Shown: positions 12,694 through 14,218 of the stretch, one piece after another | How positions within the stretch are numbered: position 1 is the first letter of the stretch | Layout of the letters: every line of letters begins with the position of its first letter | Origin: Desulfurobacterium sp. | Lineage (GTDB): Bacteria; Aquificota; Aquificia; Desulfurobacteriales; Desulfurobacteriaceae | Direction of reading: 5' to 3' | Assembly (NCBI GenBank): GCA_026988135.1 | Contig: JALSLT010000057.1 | Span: 1 to 14,218 of the forward strand | Length of the DNA stretch: 14,218 nt | The notes under the pieces: model-generated | Told to the model about the DNA's origin: nothing | Seen by the model: the letters and a program-made list of their open reading frames with translations, nothing else | Database searches by the model: none | Translations under genes and position numbers: made by a program

Positions 12694-14218
12694 ATGGATA
12701 AAAGTATCCGAGGGCAATTAGAAAAAAAGTTGATTGAAGCGGGAATTACCGAAAAAATCCTAAAAAAGCTTAAATCATCACACGGAGATTTTTTTGAGCA
12801 ACTTGTAAAAAGCAACCTTATAGACGAAAATCGCCTTTTGGATATCCTTTCCGAAGTTTATAACGTCCCAGCTATCGACTTGAAAGAAACTAAACCTGCT
12901 GCGGATGTTGTAAAACTAATTCCCCAAAGTACTGCTGAAAAAAATATGATTATTCCAATAGGAAGAATCGGACCTAATCTCAAACTTGCGATGTCAGATC
13001 CTTCCGACCTGCAAACTATTGAAAGACTGAGATTTTCAACGGGATTTAAAATAGAACCTTATGTAGCTCTTCCTTTTAGAATAAAAAATAAACTGGAAGA
13101 AGTTTACGGAAGGATAGAGGAAGACTTCTTCTCGAAGCTAAAACAGGAACTACTGACAGATAAAGAAGCGGAAGCAGAAGAGCTTGAGGAAACAACTCCT
13201 ACCAAAGAAACCGTTGTATCTCTTGACAACCTCAAACAACTTGCTACTCAAGCTCCTATAGTTAAGCTGGTAAATGCGGTTGTTTTAGAAGCACTAAAAA
13301 GAGAAGCCAGTGATATCCACATAGAACCCTTTGAAAAGGAACTAAGAATACGTTATCGTATAGACGGTGTCCTTCATATAGCCGGAAAATACTCACCGGA
13401 AATAAAAGATGCCGTCTCTGCCAGATTTAAAGTTTTAAGTAATCTTGACATAGCCGAAAAACGCCTCCCCCAAGACGGAAGGATGTCCGTTAAATATAAA
13501 GGAAGAAAAATAGATTTTAGGGTCTCAACGCTTCCAACTATTTTCGGGGAAAAAATAGTTTTAAGGGTTTTGGATAAAGGAAACCTTCAACTTGACCTTT
13601 CTAAATTAGGTCTTGAAGACAGAGAGTATAATCTGCTAAAAAAAGCTATAAAAGCTCCTTATGGGATGGTGCTTGTCACAGGGCCAACTGGTTCCGGTAA
13701 AACTACGACTTTATACTCCTCTCTTCTAACGGTCAATACCCCCGAAGTCAACATAATGACCGCGGAAGACCCGGTCGAATACAATCTATACGGAATAAAC
13801 CAGGTTCACATAAAACATGAGATAGGACTTGATTTTGCTCGTGCATTAAGAGCTTTTTTAAGACAAGACCCTGACGTTATAATGGTTGGTGAAATTCGTG
13901 ATAAAGAAACAGCTCAAATTTCCATAGAATCGGCTCTCACCGGCCATCTGGTATTCTCTACACTTCATACAAACGATGCACCAAGTACTGTAACAAGACT
14001 CGTAGATATGGGGATAGAATCTTTCCTCGTCTCCTCTTCCGTTCTTATAGTAGTAGCACAAAGACTTGCAAGAAGAATATGCTCCCACTGTAAAGAGCCC
14101 TACAAATATCCCATTGAAGTTTTACTGGAAGTCGGGTTCTCGGAAGAAGAAGCAAAAAACACAAAAACCTTTAAAGGAAAGGGATGTGATTACTGCAACG
14201 GTAGTGGTTATAAAGGGC
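12694..14218 (+). CDS. pilB: Type IV pilus / type II secretion assembly ATPase (PilB/GspE), 3' truncated by window
   Basis: Open from the ATG at 12694, with GAGGT 5 nt upstream, to the window edge: 508 codons seen, against about 560-570 usual for PilB. The N-terminal part (about 5-150) is an MshEN/GspE-N domain, joined by an acidic linker to the hexameric ATPase core. In the core are ASDIHIEP, the Arg-rich strand RIRYRIDGVLH, Walker A GPTGSGKT (330-337), the Asp box EDPVEY, Walker B RQDPDVIMVGEIRD (390-403) and the His box TGHLVFSTLHTNDA. A tetracysteine zinc site is present: CSHC (463-466) and CDYC (498-501). The protein powers pilin (or pseudopilin) polymerisation from the cytoplasmic side of the inner membrane. 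PilB and GspE cannot be separated firmly without the genes downstream; pilB is favoured because of the MshEN domain. Confidence 0.93.
   Translation, partial: MDKSIRGQLEKKLIEAGITEKILKKLKSSHGDFFEQLVKSNLIDENRLLDILSEVYNVPAIDLKETKPAADVVKLIPQSTAEKNMIIPIGRIGPNLKLAMSDPSDLQTIERLRFSTGFKIEPYVALPFRIKNKLEEVYGRIEEDFFSKLKQELLTDKEAEAEELEETTPTKETVVSLDNLKQLATQAPIVKLVNAVVLEALKREASDIHIEPFEKELRIRYRIDGVLHIAGKYSPEIKDAVSARFKVLSNLDIAEKRLPQDGRMSVKYKGRKIDFRVSTLPTIFGEKIVLRVLDKGNLQLDLSKLGLEDREYNLLKKAIKAPYGMVLVTGPTGSGKTTTLYSSLLTVNTPEVNIMTAEDPVEYNLYGINQVHIKHEIGLDFARALRAFLRQDPDVIMVGEIRDKETAQISIESALTGHLVFSTLHTNDAPSTVTRLVDMGIESFLVSSSVLIVVAQRLARRICSHCKEPYKYPIEVLLEVGFSEEEAKNTKTFKGKGCDYCNGSGYKG

Noticed and set aside
13858..14088. 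Minus-strand open frame opposite pilB
   Set aside because: It is antisense to the Walker B and His-box region of the PilB ATPase, so it is a by-product of that coding sequence.
1..14218. CRISPR array, insertion sequence, phage or plasmid genes
   Set aside because: No regularly spaced repeats, transposase or integrase motifs, or terminal inverted repeats were found; gene content is chromosomal housekeeping.

Overview
The window reads as a chromosomal segment of an AT-rich, thermophilic, Gram-negative bacterium. An LpxA gene implies lipid A and an outer membrane. Arg codons are mostly AGA/AGG and Ile is often ATA, a bias common in thermophiles. From the mix of genes and the protein flavour I favour a member of the Aquificota, perhaps the Desulfurobacteriaceae. 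This is an impression, not a computed placement.

Layout. (1) Positions 1-2918, plus strand: the 3' part of a nickel/cobalt ECF uptake operon of the NikKMLQO type. It runs from the end of nikK through nikM/cbiM, nikL and nikQ/cbiQ to the ATPase nikO/cbiO, with tight overlaps and two probable non-ATG starts. (2) 2902-3933, minus: mnmH (selU), tRNA 2-selenouridine synthase, overlapping the end of nikO tail to tail. (3) 3996-4475, plus: a small TPR-like helical protein of unknown role. (4) 11917 down to 4488, minus: nine nearly contiguous genes, fabF-rnc-maf-(membrane coiled-coil ORF)-(degenerate receiver ORF)-ispF-fabZ-lpxA-gatB. The gaps are 21 nt or less, there are several 1-4 nt overlaps, and the block ends in a clear intrinsic terminator at 4457-4484. 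(5) 11918-12054: a divergent AT-rich promoter region. (6) 12055-14218, plus: an HTH-containing regulator-like gene, then pilB/gspE (type IV pilus or type II secretion assembly ATPase), cut off by the window end.

How the genes fit together. NikM/Q/O form the membrane importer with NikK and NikL as extracytoplasmic accessory parts. The long minus-strand operon combines fatty-acid elongation (fabF, fabZ), the first lipid A step (lpxA), the MEP isoprenoid pathway (ispF), RNA processing (rnc), nucleotide sanitation (maf) and amidation of mischarged tRNA (gatB), so it is an envelope and growth cluster.

The least understood part is the pair in the middle of that operon. One is a single-pass membrane coiled-coil protein. 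The other is a receiver-domain protein whose phospho-acceptor Asp is replaced by Asn and whose conserved Thr/Ser is replaced by Gly, followed by an acidic linker and a conserved-looking helical C-terminus. Their starts and stops are translationally coupled. They are the best candidates here for an undescribed system. No RNA genes, CRISPR arrays, insertion sequences or phage genes were seen.
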